DNA of 64,000 nucleotides from JAVBQB01 sp031549265 (GTDB taxonomy: Bacteria > Bacillota > Clostridia > Oscillospirales > JAVBQB01): contig JAVBQB010000002.1 of the NCBI GenBank assembly GCA_031549265.1, forward strand, positions 496,001 to 560,000, in the 5' to 3' direction. A program made the translations under genes and the position numbers. Below, piece after piece: positions 7,076 to 16,112 of this stretch. The notes beneath the pieces are model-generated. The model was not told the origin of the DNA and made no database searches. It saw only the letters and a program-made list of their open reading frames with translations. How positions within the stretch are numbered: the stretch's first letter is position 1; every line of letters begins with the position of its first letter.

Positions 7076-10000
7076 TTATGACATATAGTTTACCACGCCG
7101 CGCGCGATGGAGGCCGCGAGTTTACTTTGGCTTGTGTCATCCGCAAGCCATTCAAATTCGAAGGGATTGCATATGAATCCGCATTCGATCAGCACCGACG
7201 AGGTCCAGGTGCCTCTGCAAACGTACAGGTTTTGCTGCACGGTGCCGCGGTCGACGCGCTTGAGGTCGCGAATGATGTATTTGCTGAGTGAGTCGGCAAA
7301 AGATTCAGAGATGTTTTCTCTGTACCACACGCCGAGGCCGTAAATTTTAGAGGCGTCAACATTGACGTCTACAGCGTTGTTGTGGATGGAGATAAAAAGG
7401 TCGGGGCGCACTGTTCTCGATATTGTCAGGCGGTCGGCAAGCGTGACGAGCTCATCGGCGGTGCGCGTGATCACCACGGTCGCGCCGAGCTTCTCTAGTT
7501 CGGCTTTGAGCTTTAGCGAAGACTTTAGCACAACGACTTTTTCGCAGTTATCAAGGCCGAGCGGGCCGATGGCGCCGGTTTCGCCACCGTGACCGGGGTC
7601 GACGACTACCGTAATTCCCGTCAGGGGCTTATCTCCCGTCACAGCAACGGGGATTCGGCGTATATTGAGCCTCAGCTGGCCGTTATCCGTGCTGACATAG
7701 TATCCGCCGAGCTTCACGCCGGGCTTCAGCGTGAGTGTATATACCGCGCGCGTGCCGTCCATCTTCGAGGTGACGCCCGAGAAAGAGGAACTTGCGGGCA
7801 GCGTTACAGCGGGCGAGGCGGTGACGTTATAGAGCGAGAGTACGATTGTCTTTCCGTCTGTGGAGGTCTTGGTGGCGGGCAGGGTCGGCGCGTCGAACTG
7901 GATTGCCTCCCAGCGGTCCGCGTTTTGGGGGATATACGTAGCCGAAGCTACCGTATTGACAATTGGCTTGTCGAGCAGCTCGCGCGTCACATTTTCGCGC
8001 AGTATCCACTGGCCGCTGGCCAGACGCACCCATAATCCGCCGGACGTTACCGAGGTTATCTGATCCCGCTGACCGAGGGCGAGCTCGCCGGACGGGCCGC
8101 CGCTAGTCGAGCTCTGCGTGTAGGTGAAGGCGCTGTCGGTATTGACAACCGCGTAATACGGAGCGCCGGAGGTAACGCATTTAACCGAGCCGGTCGCCGC
8201 CAGCGACATCGTGGTTTTATCGTAAGTCATAGTGTAGACCGGAGTTCCGAGGTCGATCACCTGGCCGGTTTTCTTAGGGTCGGCGACGGTGTAAACGCAG
8301 GAAAACGTGGTGGCGACATAGCCGGAATCGGGTTTCTTCGTCGAGGCTGGGTTCATCTTATAGGACTTGCCGCCGATGGCGACCGTCACAGTCGATCCGA
8401 TCGGAGCGCTGCATTTCAGCGTGATTTTCTCGCCGGGCATCAGGTATTCGTCGTAAACGTCAGGGTAACAGGAGCCCTTGGTGATCTCGAGCTGCGTGGA
8501 AGCGTCGGTTTTGGCCTTGCCCGACGATCCGCGGTATATGGTGCGCTTGACAGTCTCTCCGCCCTGCGAGAAAGTGAACGTGTTACCGCCCTTGCCGAGC
8601 GATACCATGACGCCGAAATATCCGCCCGGCGAGCGTGAGGTGATGGCCTTTCCATTCATTAGAAGCGGCTTGGACGGGTCGGACGCGCCGATTATGTAGT
8701 AGCTTGCGTAGTTGGTGGTGGCGTTTCCCGCCGGACGTCCGACTTTCAGAGATCCGCCGCCAGGCACATTTCCAACATCTGGAGAGGGCGGAACATAAGC
8801 CGGGTTGTATATAGAGCGCAGCAAATTGGTTACGCTGGTGTCGTCGGCGATTGTTCCATATCTGAAGAAGAAGCTGCCCGACACTTCGGGTATGCCGCGG
8901 TTGAACTCGATTTGCCGCTTCAGCTCGCCAGTTCCGTACCAGGCGTCGGACGGGTTTGAGGACGAATTGGAACGGTACGCGGCGTGGCCGATATAGAGCT
9001 TGACTTTGGTGTTGCGGACAACATCCGCCCACCAGCGGACGACCACGGAGTAGTCTGCGATTTTATAGCCGATCGCCCAATAGACCTGGGGGCATATGTA
9101 ATCGACCCACTCGGATTTGACCCATTTATATGTATCGGCGTACATGTAATAATACGATTCATTGCCGCTCGTGTCGCTGCCGAAAGGGGACGAGGTTTTG
9201 TTTGCCCAGATCGCGAACGGACTGACGCCAAAAACGACGGTCGGTTTAATCGACTTAACTGTGGCGCTGATATCTTTGATAATGGTGTTTGTGTTATCAC
9301 GGCGCCAGTCGTCGCGGTTAGCGAAGTTTTTGCCGTAGGTTTTGAAAGAGGCGTCGTCGGCGAAATCTTTGCCGGGATAGAAGTAGTCGTCGAGGTGGAT
9401 GCCATCCACCGCGTAGTCGCGGACAATTTCGGCGATTCCCGAAACGACCAGCTGCCGTACCGCGGGAATGCCGGGATCGAGATACATGTTGCCGTCGGGG
9501 TGCTTCACCACCCAGGAGGGGTTTAGCTTGGCGGGATTCATGTTGGCAAGCCGGGATATATCATGACTGGGCGCGGCTTCGCTTCCCCTCGACACACGCA
9601 GGGGGTTAACCCAGGCGTGCAGCTGAAGGCCGCGCTTGTGAGCCTCGTCGACCCAGAATTTCAGCGGATCAAAATTGTTCGCCGGAGCCACGCCCTGCGC
9701 TCCGGTGAGGTATTCCGACCATGGGTAAATCTTGGATGGATAAAACGCGTCTCCGCTGGGGCGTACTTGTAGGACAACCGCGTTCATGCCCATGTCGCGG
9801 GCGTTGTCCAGGATTTCGATTGCTTCCTGCTTTAAGACATCGGTAGAAAGCCCCGCCTTTGACGGGTAGTCCAGATTCTTGATTGTTCCCACCCAGACCG
9901 CGCGGAAGCCGTCAGCGACAGCCTGGTTGTTGACCGTGTTCGCAGGCGCGGGCGACGCGTTCACGGGAGCGGGCGTCGCGGATGCCTGTGCGGCGGCAGG

Positions 10001-10171
10001 CGATGGCGAGGCAGTTGTCACAGCCGTGCCCGAGGGGTTCGGTTTCGGCGCGGCATTTTTCCCGCCTGGGCTCATGTCCATTGGTTCGGCGAATGCCGGA
10101 ATGGCCATGCTGAGTGAGAACACTACCGAAAGAATGAGGAGTATACAAAGCAATCGTTTAATAGAATTCAT
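7076..10171 (-). CDS. Secreted GHL10 glycosidase-like / N-acetylmuramoyl-L-alanine amidase fusion
   Basis: A 1031-residue exported protein. Residues 1-28 are a signal peptide ending AFA, and an Ala/Pro/Thr linker runs to about 85. Residues 88-400 form a GHL10 (DUF187, family-10-like hydrolase) domain with FRAVWVGT, GIHLDDYFYP and FGVSPF. A beta-rich middle region follows. The last 185 residues are an Amidase_3 domain with zinc/catalytic motifs DPGHGG, SIHNN and ECGF. The GHL10 domain likely cleaves peptidoglycan glycan strands and the amidase removes stem peptides. AGGAG lies 6-7 bases before the ATG. The gene is monocistronic. The two-activity assignment is from domains, not experiment. Confidence 0.88.
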   Translation of the reverse strand: MNSIKRLLCILLILSVVFSLSMAIPAFAEPMDMSPGGKNAAPKPNPSGTAVTTASPSPAAAQASATPAPVNASPAPANTVNNQAVADGFRAVWVGTIKNLDYPSKAGLSTDVLKQEAIEILDNARDMGMNAVVLQVRPSGDAFYPSKIYPWSEYLTGAQGVAPANNFDPLKFWVDEAHKRGLQLHAWVNPLRVSRGSEAAPSHDISRLANMNPAKLNPSWVVKHPDGNMYLDPGIPAVRQLVVSGIAEIVRDYAVDGIHLDDYFYPGKDFADDASFKTYGKNFANRDDWRRDNTNTIIKDISATVKSIKPTVVFGVSPFAIWANKTSSPFGSDTSGNESYYYMYADTYKWVKSEWVDYICPQVYWAIGYKIADYSVVVRWWADVVRNTKVKLYIGHAAYRSNSSSNPSDAWYGTGELKRQIEFNRGIPEVSGSFFFRYGTIADDTSVTNLLRSIYNPAYVPPSPDVGNVPGGGSLKVGRPAGNATTNYASYYIIGASDPSKPLLMNGKAITSRSPGGYFGVMVSLGKGGNTFTFSQGGETVKRTIYRGSSGKAKTDASTQLEITKGSCYPDVYDEYLMPGEKITLKCSAPIGSTVTVAIGGKSYKMNPASTKKPDSGYVATTFSCVYTVADPKKTGQVIDLGTPVYTMTYDKTTMSLAATGSVKCVTSGAPYYAVVNTDSAFTYTQSSTSGGPSGELALGQRDQITSVTSGGLWVRLASGQWILRENVTRELLDKPIVNTVASATYIPQNADRWEAIQFDAPTLPATKTSTDGKTIVLSLYNVTASPAVTLPASSSFSGVTSKMDGTRAVYTLTLKPGVKLGGYYVSTDNGQLRLNIRRIPVAVTGDKPLTGITVVVDPGHGGETGAIGPLGLDNCEKVVVLKSSLKLKAELEKLGATVVITRTADELVTLADRLTISRTVRPDLFISIHNNAVDVNVDASKIYGLGVWYRENISESFADSLSKYIIRDLKRVDRGTVQQNLYVCRGTWTSSVLIECGFICNPFEFEWLADDTSQSKLAASIARGVVNYMS

Positions 10172-10271
10172 TGATGTCTCCTGTAAATAATATAATTGTC
10201 AGACGGTTCGAAAACGAGGAACGGCTCGGCGAAAACCGAATTCTTTAGAAAACTGAAGCAAAAATCGTGAT

Positions 10272-10300
10272 TTGGCTTGCGCTTTGCCGTCAGTTATAAT
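10272..10300 (+). promoter_or_regulatory. Promoter of the DegV gene
   Basis: TTGGCT (10272-10277), 17-base spacer, TATAAT (10295-10300). The start would be near 10307 with GGAGG at 10328-10331. Confidence 0.65.
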
Positions 10301-10336
10301 AAAATTTATAAACAGAGTATCGGAATGGAGGCAAAA

Positions 10337-11215
10337 ATGGGCAGATCATATGTTTTGACCACTGATTCGGCATGCGACATGTCGCGGAAGTACTATAGCG
10401 ACCGGGATATCGGCGTGGTTTCGCTGAGCTTCACGATCGACGGGGCGACATATCCGGATGACGGCGGCCAGACCATGGGTTACGAGGCTTTTTACAACCG
10501 GATGAGGGCCGGAGCAACCGCGACGACAACCATGGTAAACACTCAGGATTATATAAACTTTTTTGAAAAGCATCTCAAGGACGGACTGGACATAGTGTAC
10601 ATCGCTTTTTCGTCAGGTCTGAGTGGCTCGTGCAACTCAGCGGTAGTGGCGGCGTCCGAGCTTTCCGAGAAGTATTCCAACAAAATATATGTTGTGGACA
10701 GTCTCTGCGCTTCAATGGGCGGGGGACTGCTTGTACACTATGCCGCGGACAAGAGGGACGAGGGCATGTCTGCCCCGGAGCTTGTGCAATGGGCGGAAGC
10801 CAACAAGCAATCCATCAATCAGCTTTTCACTGTCGACAGTCTCATGCACCTGTTCAGAGGCGGCAGGCTTTCCAGAACTTCGGCAATTATGGGAACGCTG
10901 GTGGGTATTAAACCCATATTGAAAGTCAACGAACGCGGCAATCTGGTTTCGATCGACAAGTGCAGGGGCAGATCGGCGGCGCTCACCAGCCTTGTTGAAA
11001 GAATGGGCGTTATAGGCGGCAACAGCTTCGACACGGTTTTCATCAGTCACGCCGACTGCGCCAAGGACGCGGCGATTGTAGAGGCGGGGATTCGGAAAAG
11101 ATACGCTGTGAAGACTATCATCATTAACGATATCGGCCCGGTCATCGGGGCGCACGCGGGCGCCGGAACGGTTGCGCTGTTTTTCGTGGGCAGTGACCGG
11201 GATAAGCAAGTTTGA
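10337..11215 (+). CDS. DegV family fatty-acid-binding protein (FakB-like)
   Basis: A 292-residue DegV fold protein. The family binds a fatty acid and presents it to the kinase FakA for phosphorylation. Family motifs: TDSACDMS at the N-terminus, SSGLSGS near residue 95 and FRGGRLS near residue 173. Start: the frame is open from 10277, but GGAGG five bases before ATG 10337 fixes it. A strong hairpin follows. No fakA is present in the window. Confidence 0.88.
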   Translation: MGRSYVLTTDSACDMSRKYYSDRDIGVVSLSFTIDGATYPDDGGQTMGYEAFYNRMRAGATATTTMVNTQDYINFFEKHLKDGLDIVYIAFSSGLSGSCNSAVVAASELSEKYSNKIYVVDSLCASMGGGLLVHYAADKRDEGMSAPELVQWAEANKQSINQLFTVDSLMHLFRGGRLSRTSAIMGTLVGIKPILKVNERGNLVSIDKCRGRSAALTSLVERMGVIGGNSFDTVFISHADCAKDAAIVEAGIRKRYAVKTIIINDIGPVIGAHAGAGTVALFFVGSDRDKQV

Positions 11216-11323
11216 TCGCGCTTATCAAGTGAAATTACGCCGTATTTTTTTAGACGTGCTCGAATAGTTAAATGTTCCAGAATTTTCGACGCAGGTCGCA
11301 GTTGAGATTAATTCATTTTATGC

Positions 11324-11363
11324 CGCTCCGGTCAGGCAGTGCCTGTCCGGGGCGTTACTTTTT
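11324..11363. terminator. Strong terminator between convergent genes
   Basis: CGCTCCGG-t-CAGGCA pairs with TGCCTG-t-CCGGGGCG, giving about 14 bp with one G-T pair. On the plus strand it is followed by TTACTTTTTG, and it overlaps the stop of the convergent lipoprotein gene. Confidence 0.8.
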
Positions 11364-12629
11364 GCAGTTCATGCGGTCCCTGGCGTCCAGCTCAATAATT
11401 TTGTCGGCGTCGCAGAGTTCGGATATGTATTTCGCGTGGGTTCTAAAGGTTATTCCGTCAATGTTTTTGCGGACTTCGAACGCGTATTTGTCATACGTCT
11501 TCACATAGGGTAATACACTCACACCGCACATAATGTCGAACCCGCCGACGTCAACCAGGTAATCCAGCATATCCAAGTTTTCTTTCTCATGCTTAATATA
11601 TGAGCCGTATGGATACAAAAATACTCTCGTCGGGCCGACCAGCGGCTCGACCTCTGCTTTCCACTTGTCAGTGTCGGCCTTGACCCGTTCGAGAGGTATC
11701 TTTCTGAAATCCGGGTGGCCGTAACTGTGCGATGCGAATGTCCATCCGTTGGACTTGAGCTTTTCGATTACGGGCTTTACCGCAGCGATCTCCTGGTCGC
11801 GGTTGGTTTCGTTGGAACTCTGCGTCCGGTAGCCGAGGACACCGTCAAAGCCGGTAAGTCCGATGACCCCGCGGGCGCCCTTAAATGAAAAGTCGGGATG
11901 CTCCTTAACAAACTGGTCGACGATGGTGAACACCTCGGAGTCATGCCTGATCGCGTCTTCTCCGTCCGGAGTCTTGGAATACATCGCGATCTCGCCGGCG
12001 TCGTCCAAGACTACTTTGTAATTGCAGCCGTCCTGGAGCATGTATTTGTAATAGTTTACGTCATCCATCGAGATTACAAGCGGCTTTCTGCCCTCGGGAA
12101 ACGGGAAGTTCACGCGCTGCACCCTGACCACGCCGTCCGCACCTTTGACCGGCTGATAAACGCTGTTAAGGTCGACCAGAACATATCCCCGGGCGTAGGC
12201 TTCGTCGATCAGGCGTTTGCATTCGTTGACGGTGGCCATATAGTTATCCATGCCTTTGGCTGAGATGCCGCCGTCAAACGCGAGTTCGGGATAAACCACC
12301 AGCGGGTGGAAGAAAATGTGTTCAACAGGCCCGGAATAGTCGGCCAGCACCGCGCCGGCATACGGATCCGGAGGCGGAGCGGGAGTCGGCGTCGGAGTTG
12401 GGACTGGAGTTGGAGTCGGCGTAGGGGTTGGATCAGGGGAGGATGAAAGAGTAAGCGAAGACGCGGGGCTCACGGAAACGGGGGGCATCCACGAGACTCC
12501 GTCGGCGCGCAATGCGCTGACAAAGCCCTGCCCGCCCTTGACATTGCTGCATGAGACAGCCAGCCCCGACAACAGGATTACGGACATAACCATGAGCAGA
12601 ATTCGCGCTTTGTTTGTCGCGTGGGGCAT
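11355..12629 (-). CDS. Polysaccharide-deacetylase-like lipoprotein
   Basis: A 424-residue exported protein. The N-terminal hydrophobic segment ends in a lipobox-like LAVSC, slightly off consensus. A Pro-Thr linker (PTPTPTPTP) near residues 65-90 spaces the domain from the membrane. The C-terminal domain has NodB-type motifs: a DD pair in SMDDVNYY and the H-x3-H of SHSYGHPD, plus FLYPYGSY. These motifs bind metal in polysaccharide deacetylases, so cell-wall or polysaccharide N-deacetylation is likely. Start: AGAGG 8 bases before ATG 12629, in preference to 12668. Confidence 0.8.
   Translation of the reverse strand: MPHATNKARILLMVMSVILLSGLAVSCSNVKGGQGFVSALRADGVSWMPPVSVSPASSLTLSSSPDPTPTPTPTPVPTPTPTPAPPPDPYAGAVLADYSGPVEHIFFHPLVVYPELAFDGGISAKGMDNYMATVNECKRLIDEAYARGYVLVDLNSVYQPVKGADGVVRVQRVNFPFPEGRKPLVISMDDVNYYKYMLQDGCNYKVVLDDAGEIAMYSKTPDGEDAIRHDSEVFTIVDQFVKEHPDFSFKGARGVIGLTGFDGVLGYRTQSSNETNRDQEIAAVKPVIEKLKSNGWTFASHSYGHPDFRKIPLERVKADTDKWKAEVEPLVGPTRVFLYPYGSYIKHEKENLDMLDYLVDVGGFDIMCGVSVLPYVKTYDKYAFEVRKNIDGITFRTHAKYISELCDADKIIELDARDRMNCKK
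12380..12434. repeat. Low-complexity repeat encoding a Pro-Thr linker
   Basis: Imperfect repeats of GGAGTCGGCGT / GGAGTTGG inside the lipoprotein gene encode PTPTPTP on the minus strand. Such a tract can expand or contract. Confidence 0.8.
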
Positions 12630-12670
12630 ATTATGTACCTCTGTCAGTTTCGAATCTGATTTTGACAATA

Positions 12671-12699
12671 ATTATAGCCTAAAGTATTATGTTAATCAA
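12671..12699 (-). promoter_or_regulatory. Promoter of the deacetylase-like gene
   Basis: Minus strand TTGATT (12699-12694), 17 bases, TATAAT (12676-12671). Leader of about 35 bases to ATG 12629. Confidence 0.75.
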
Positions 12700-12964
12700 T
12701 GACAAAGTCGAAAACGCTCGAAAATTTAACATCTGTGTAAAACTTATATACAATAATGCAATAAGTCTGGTCAAACACACAAGTTTTCTCCAGTCGAATA
12801 ATTCAGACTTGGAAAGGTAGTCGCAAAATGCACAAAAATGTCGGGAAATCTTTGTAAATGTTTTTTTACGTCGTTTCTTTGTCAAGGCATTAAATCTATT
12901 GCAAATATTCCTGCCGCGTGTTAGCATATACTAGTAGAAGTATCTTCATCTTTGAGGTGATGTC
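12700..12964. other. AT-rich divergent intergenic region
   Basis: No supported gene. A weak plus-strand -10 (TATACT near 12930) could serve the FliD-like gene, whose SD GAGGTGATG lies directly before ATG 12965. I could not assign a clear -35. Confidence 0.4.
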
Positions 12965-14275
12965 ATGTATATTAATCCCTATAACGGCTATAACAACGGG
13001 TATAATCCGTATCAGGACAAATCCGCTGTTTACAACAGCCTGTTTAACACCAAGAAAAGCGCTTTTGGCAACAGCGGAGGCCTTTTCGGCGCCAAGGACT
13101 CGGGTTTCCTCTCAAGTATTGTCGATTTCCAGGCCGGAGTGCAAATGAACAAGGAAAGACTGATGTTCGCGAACAGTCTGTCGTCCGCCGCTCATACGCT
13201 GCGTTCTACCCTGAGCGGGCTGAACGCCGCACTGTCGCGCCCTATCATGCAGACAGCGCTTTCCGGCGACAAGGACGTACTTACCGCAAGCTCTGCGCCT
13301 ATTGCCCAGGCGGTTAAGCGAAATCCGCTCAACGTTTCGGTAGAGCAGCTTGCGACCGGGCAGAAAACCTCGAGTCTCGCGCTTACGGGAAGTGAGACGT
13401 TCGGCAAAGGTACTCTTGCGTTTGATATTACTGCCGGAGGAAAGACAAAGTCTTTCAGCGTTGATATCGGCGAAAATGACAGCAATAGCACGGCGCTCGG
13501 TAAAATGGCGCTGGCTATAAACGACGCCAAAATCGGGCTTGATGCACGTGTCGTCAATTCCAAGGGCAAGAGCACGCTTGTCGTCGAGTCCCAGAAAACC
13601 GGAGAGGGAGACGCCGGAAAATTTGAAATTAGCAACCTAAAGCTCGACGGTGAGGACAAGACCGCGCTTATCGGCCTCGGCGCGGATCAAACCGAAAAAG
13701 GCAAAGACGCGGTGTATTCGGTCGACGGCCAGGAATACACCTCGGATTCGAATAAAGTCTCGCTTGGCGGTGGCGTATCGGCTGTGCTGAAAGGAACCGG
13801 GGAAACTCAAATCAGTTTTGCCAAGGACACGAGCGCTGTCGTTGCGGCAGTCGATAACTTTATCAAAGCGTATAATGGTTTAAACAGCTTGGTGGAAGAA
13901 AACGCCGATAAGTTTAAGGGAGCTGCGGCGCTCAACCGCGATCTAGATAAATTGATGAGCGATTCGTGGCGAACCCTCGGTTATGCAGGTATTTCTATGG
14001 ACAGTAAGGGAGCTCTCTCGGCCAGCCCCGAGTCGATTGAGAAGGGCATCAGCGAAGGCGGACTTAAATCAATGTTCGGCGATTACGTCTCGACCGGAAA
14101 CCAGCTCTCGCAGAAGCTGGGCAAAGTGATCTCCAACCCGTCGTCGTTCGCAGTGCAGACCAACCAGTTTAAATTCTACAGTTCGGCGGGCTCGTACAGC
14201 TCGTTCTTCAGTATGCTGAACGGCTCGGCTTACGGCGACCTTTCGTCCGGATCTCTGTTCGACGCCATGCTCTGA
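12965..14275 (+). CDS. FliD-like (flagellar hook-associated protein 2-like) protein
   Basis: A 436-residue protein. A Tyr/Asn-rich start (MYINPYNGYNNGYNPYQ) leads into a FliD-like body: VSVEQLATGQKTSS near residue 123, a flagellin hook IN-type segment at about 145-215, VDNFIKAYNGLNSLVEE near 300 and ISMDSKGALS near 345. Classical FliD caps the flagellar filament, but this protein lacks the usual N-terminal coil and has no flagellar neighbours. I see no signal peptide. It may be an adhesin-like or relic homologue, and its function is open. Confidence 0.65.
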   Translation: MYINPYNGYNNGYNPYQDKSAVYNSLFNTKKSAFGNSGGLFGAKDSGFLSSIVDFQAGVQMNKERLMFANSLSSAAHTLRSTLSGLNAALSRPIMQTALSGDKDVLTASSAPIAQAVKRNPLNVSVEQLATGQKTSSLALTGSETFGKGTLAFDITAGGKTKSFSVDIGENDSNSTALGKMALAINDAKIGLDARVVNSKGKSTLVVESQKTGEGDAGKFEISNLKLDGEDKTALIGLGADQTEKGKDAVYSVDGQEYTSDSNKVSLGGGVSAVLKGTGETQISFAKDTSAVVAAVDNFIKAYNGLNSLVEENADKFKGAAALNRDLDKLMSDSWRTLGYAGISMDSKGALSASPESIEKGISEGGLKSMFGDYVSTGNQLSQKLGKVISNPSSFAVQTNQFKFYSSAGSYSSFFSMLNGSAYGDLSSGSLFDAML

Positions 14276-14309
14276 TTTTATTTTGTGGGCGATTGTAAAA
14301 AAGTTTTGC

Positions 14310-14337
14310 TTGACAACTGGATTATTTCTGCTACAAT
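14310..14337 (+). promoter_or_regulatory. Promoter of the T-box/trpB2 unit
   Basis: TTGACA (14310-14315), 16 bases, TACAAT (14332-14337). Start near 14344, immediately before the T-box leader. Confidence 0.8.
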
Positions 14338-14354
14338 AATATAAAATTAAATAT

Positions 14355-14631
14355 TTAAATCCTGTGATTGGAAATAGTAACCAGCAAGCGCGTCCCCAGC
14401 GAGCCGGAGGCGGTGTGAGTCCGGTGTCAAGCGGAGTTGGCGAATGGTTCCATGAGGAGCTGGGTGAACGCGTGAGCAAGTAGCTTTAGACGGAGTCCTC
14501 CGCCGTTAGAGGGAGGGAGATATTTAGGCCGATCAGGCTGCGTATCTTTTTTGAGTGGGAGCGTTTGCTCCAATTTGGGTGGTACCGCGGAATTTTTCGT
14601 CCCAAGACGAGAAGTTCCGCGTATTTTTTTA
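14355..14631 (+). promoter_or_regulatory. T-box riboswitch, probably tRNA-Trp specific
   Basis: The leader ends with the canonical T-box sequence AATTTGGGTGGTACCGCG (about 14572-14589) followed by an antiterminator/terminator pair. Stem I is GC-rich, with a distal segment GGCGGTGTGAGTCC. A TGG at 14461-14463 in GAGC-TGG-GTGAAC is the likely specifier codon. This fits the downstream trpB2. Uncharged tRNA-Trp would promote read-through. The specifier position is my reading and was not folded. Confidence 0.9.
14586..14630 (+). terminator. T-box terminator
   Basis: CGCGGAA (14586-14592) pairs with TTCCGCG (14615-14621). The inner stem is TTTTTCGTC/GACGAGAAG, followed by a TATTTTTTTA tract. Confidence 0.88.
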
Positions 14632-14659
14632 TCACAAATTATTTGAAAGGGTGAATTCC

Positions 14660-16033
14660 ATGCAAAACCGAAACAATGTAACTAAAGTGCTGCTCGGAGA
14701 GGAGGCCATTCCGAGACAGTGGTATAATATAGTCGCTGATATGCCCGAAAAACCGTCGCCCTATGTTAACCCGCACACTAAAAAACTGCTTAGCCCCAGC
14801 GAGATGGAGGCAATATTCCCGCGCTCCATAATCGAAATGGAGACAACGACCGAGCGTTACGTAGATATCCCTGACGAGGTGCGGGAGCTGTATAAGCAGT
14901 TTCGCGCCACCCCGCTGCACAGAGCCAGGATGCTTGAAAAGGCGCTGGACACCCCGGCACGCATTTACTACAAGTACGAAGGCGGCAACGCGACAGGGTC
15001 GCACAAGCTGAATACCGCGCTGGCCCAGGCGTTCTGCAACAAAGCCGTCGGCAGAAAGCGCATCGCGACCGAAACGGGAGCCGGCCAGTGGGGCAGCGCT
15101 ATCGCCATGGCCTGCAAGCATTTCGGCATGGAATGCACGGTTTATATGGTTAAGGTCAGCCTGGATCAAAAACCGTACCGCCGCTTGCTGATGGAGACCT
15201 TCGGCGCGGAGGTGCTCTCCAGCCCTTCCAACCGCACTGAGGCCGGACGCGACATTCTTAGAACCGACCCGAATTGCTCGGGCAGTCTTGGCATCGCGAT
15301 AGGAGAAGCGGTCGAGGACGCGTCCTCCCGCGAGGATACCAGCTATTCGCTGGGCAGCGTGCTCAACCATGTTCTTCTGCATCAGACTGTGATCGGCCTT
15401 GAGGCAAAGGCGCAGCTGGAATCCATCGACGAATACCCCGACGTTATCTTCGCGTGTGCCGGCGGCGGCAGCAATTTTGGCGGAATCGCGTTCCCGTTCC
15501 TGCACGACAAGTTCACAAGCGGAAAAAAAGTACGCTGCGTAGCGGTCGAACCGGTGAATTGCCCCACGCTTACCAAGGGCGTGTTTGCGTTTGACTACGG
15601 CGACACGGCAAAGCTCGTTCCAATTTCGGAGATGTATACGCTGGGACACGACTTCATACCCTCCGGCATCCACGCGGGAGGACTGCGGTTCCACGGTGAA
15701 AGCCCGCTTGTGTCGAAGCTGTACCACCATGGCCACATCGAAGCTATGGCGTACAAGCAAAATGAGGTTTTCGAGGCCGCGATTCAGTTCGCGCATACCG
15801 AGGGAATTGTCCCGGCTCCGGAATCGGCGCACGCAATTCGCGCGGCGGTGGACGAAGCGCTTCGCTGCAAAGAGAGCGGAGAGGCGAAGACTATTTTGTT
15901 CGGTCTTTCAGGAAACGGCTATTTCGACATGATGTCATACGATCGCTACCTCTCCGGCGAACTGGTAGACACTGAGTTTGACGCGGAAGATATCAAGGCC
16001 AGCCTGAAAAGCCTTCCGAACGTGGAACTTTGA
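14660..16033 (+). CDS. trpB2: Tryptophan synthase beta-like chain, TrpB2 type
   Basis: PLP enzyme of 457 residues making tryptophan from indole and serine. The PLP-lysine lies in EGGNATGSHKLNTALAQ near residue 111, the Glu region in TETGAGQWGSAIAMA near 138, and the phosphate loop in CAGGGSNFGG near 272. Length and the long N-terminal extension match TrpB2, which works without TrpA. No other trp gene is present. ATG 14660 follows GAAAGGGTG. Control by a tRNA-Trp T-box indicates induction on tryptophan starvation, probably for indole salvage. Confidence 0.92.
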   Translation: MQNRNNVTKVLLGEEAIPRQWYNIVADMPEKPSPYVNPHTKKLLSPSEMEAIFPRSIIEMETTTERYVDIPDEVRELYKQFRATPLHRARMLEKALDTPARIYYKYEGGNATGSHKLNTALAQAFCNKAVGRKRIATETGAGQWGSAIAMACKHFGMECTVYMVKVSLDQKPYRRLLMETFGAEVLSSPSNRTEAGRDILRTDPNCSGSLGIAIGEAVEDASSREDTSYSLGSVLNHVLLHQTVIGLEAKAQLESIDEYPDVIFACAGGGSNFGGIAFPFLHDKFTSGKKVRCVAVEPVNCPTLTKGVFAFDYGDTAKLVPISEMYTLGHDFIPSGIHAGGLRFHGESPLVSKLYHHGHIEAMAYKQNEVFEAAIQFAHTEGIVPAPESAHAIRAAVDEALRCKESGEAKTILFGLSGNGYFDMMSYDRYLSGELVDTEFDAEDIKASLKSLPNVEL

Positions 16034-16112
16034 CAAGTGCTGCGCACCGGTTTTGAACACCGCTGACGAATGAGCGGACCCGCGTTTGCGGGCGGCTAAA
16101 AGGAGTATTGCA

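Noticed and set aside
12679..12927. Minus-strand frame of 82 codons in the AT-rich gap
   Set aside because: Overlaps the promoter of the deacetylase-like gene, no convincing SD and a Lys/Phe/Leu composition typical of AT-rich spacer.
14639..15832. Minus-strand frame of 397 codons
   Set aside because: Exactly antisense to trpB2, no SD, no recognisable family; an effect of codon bias.
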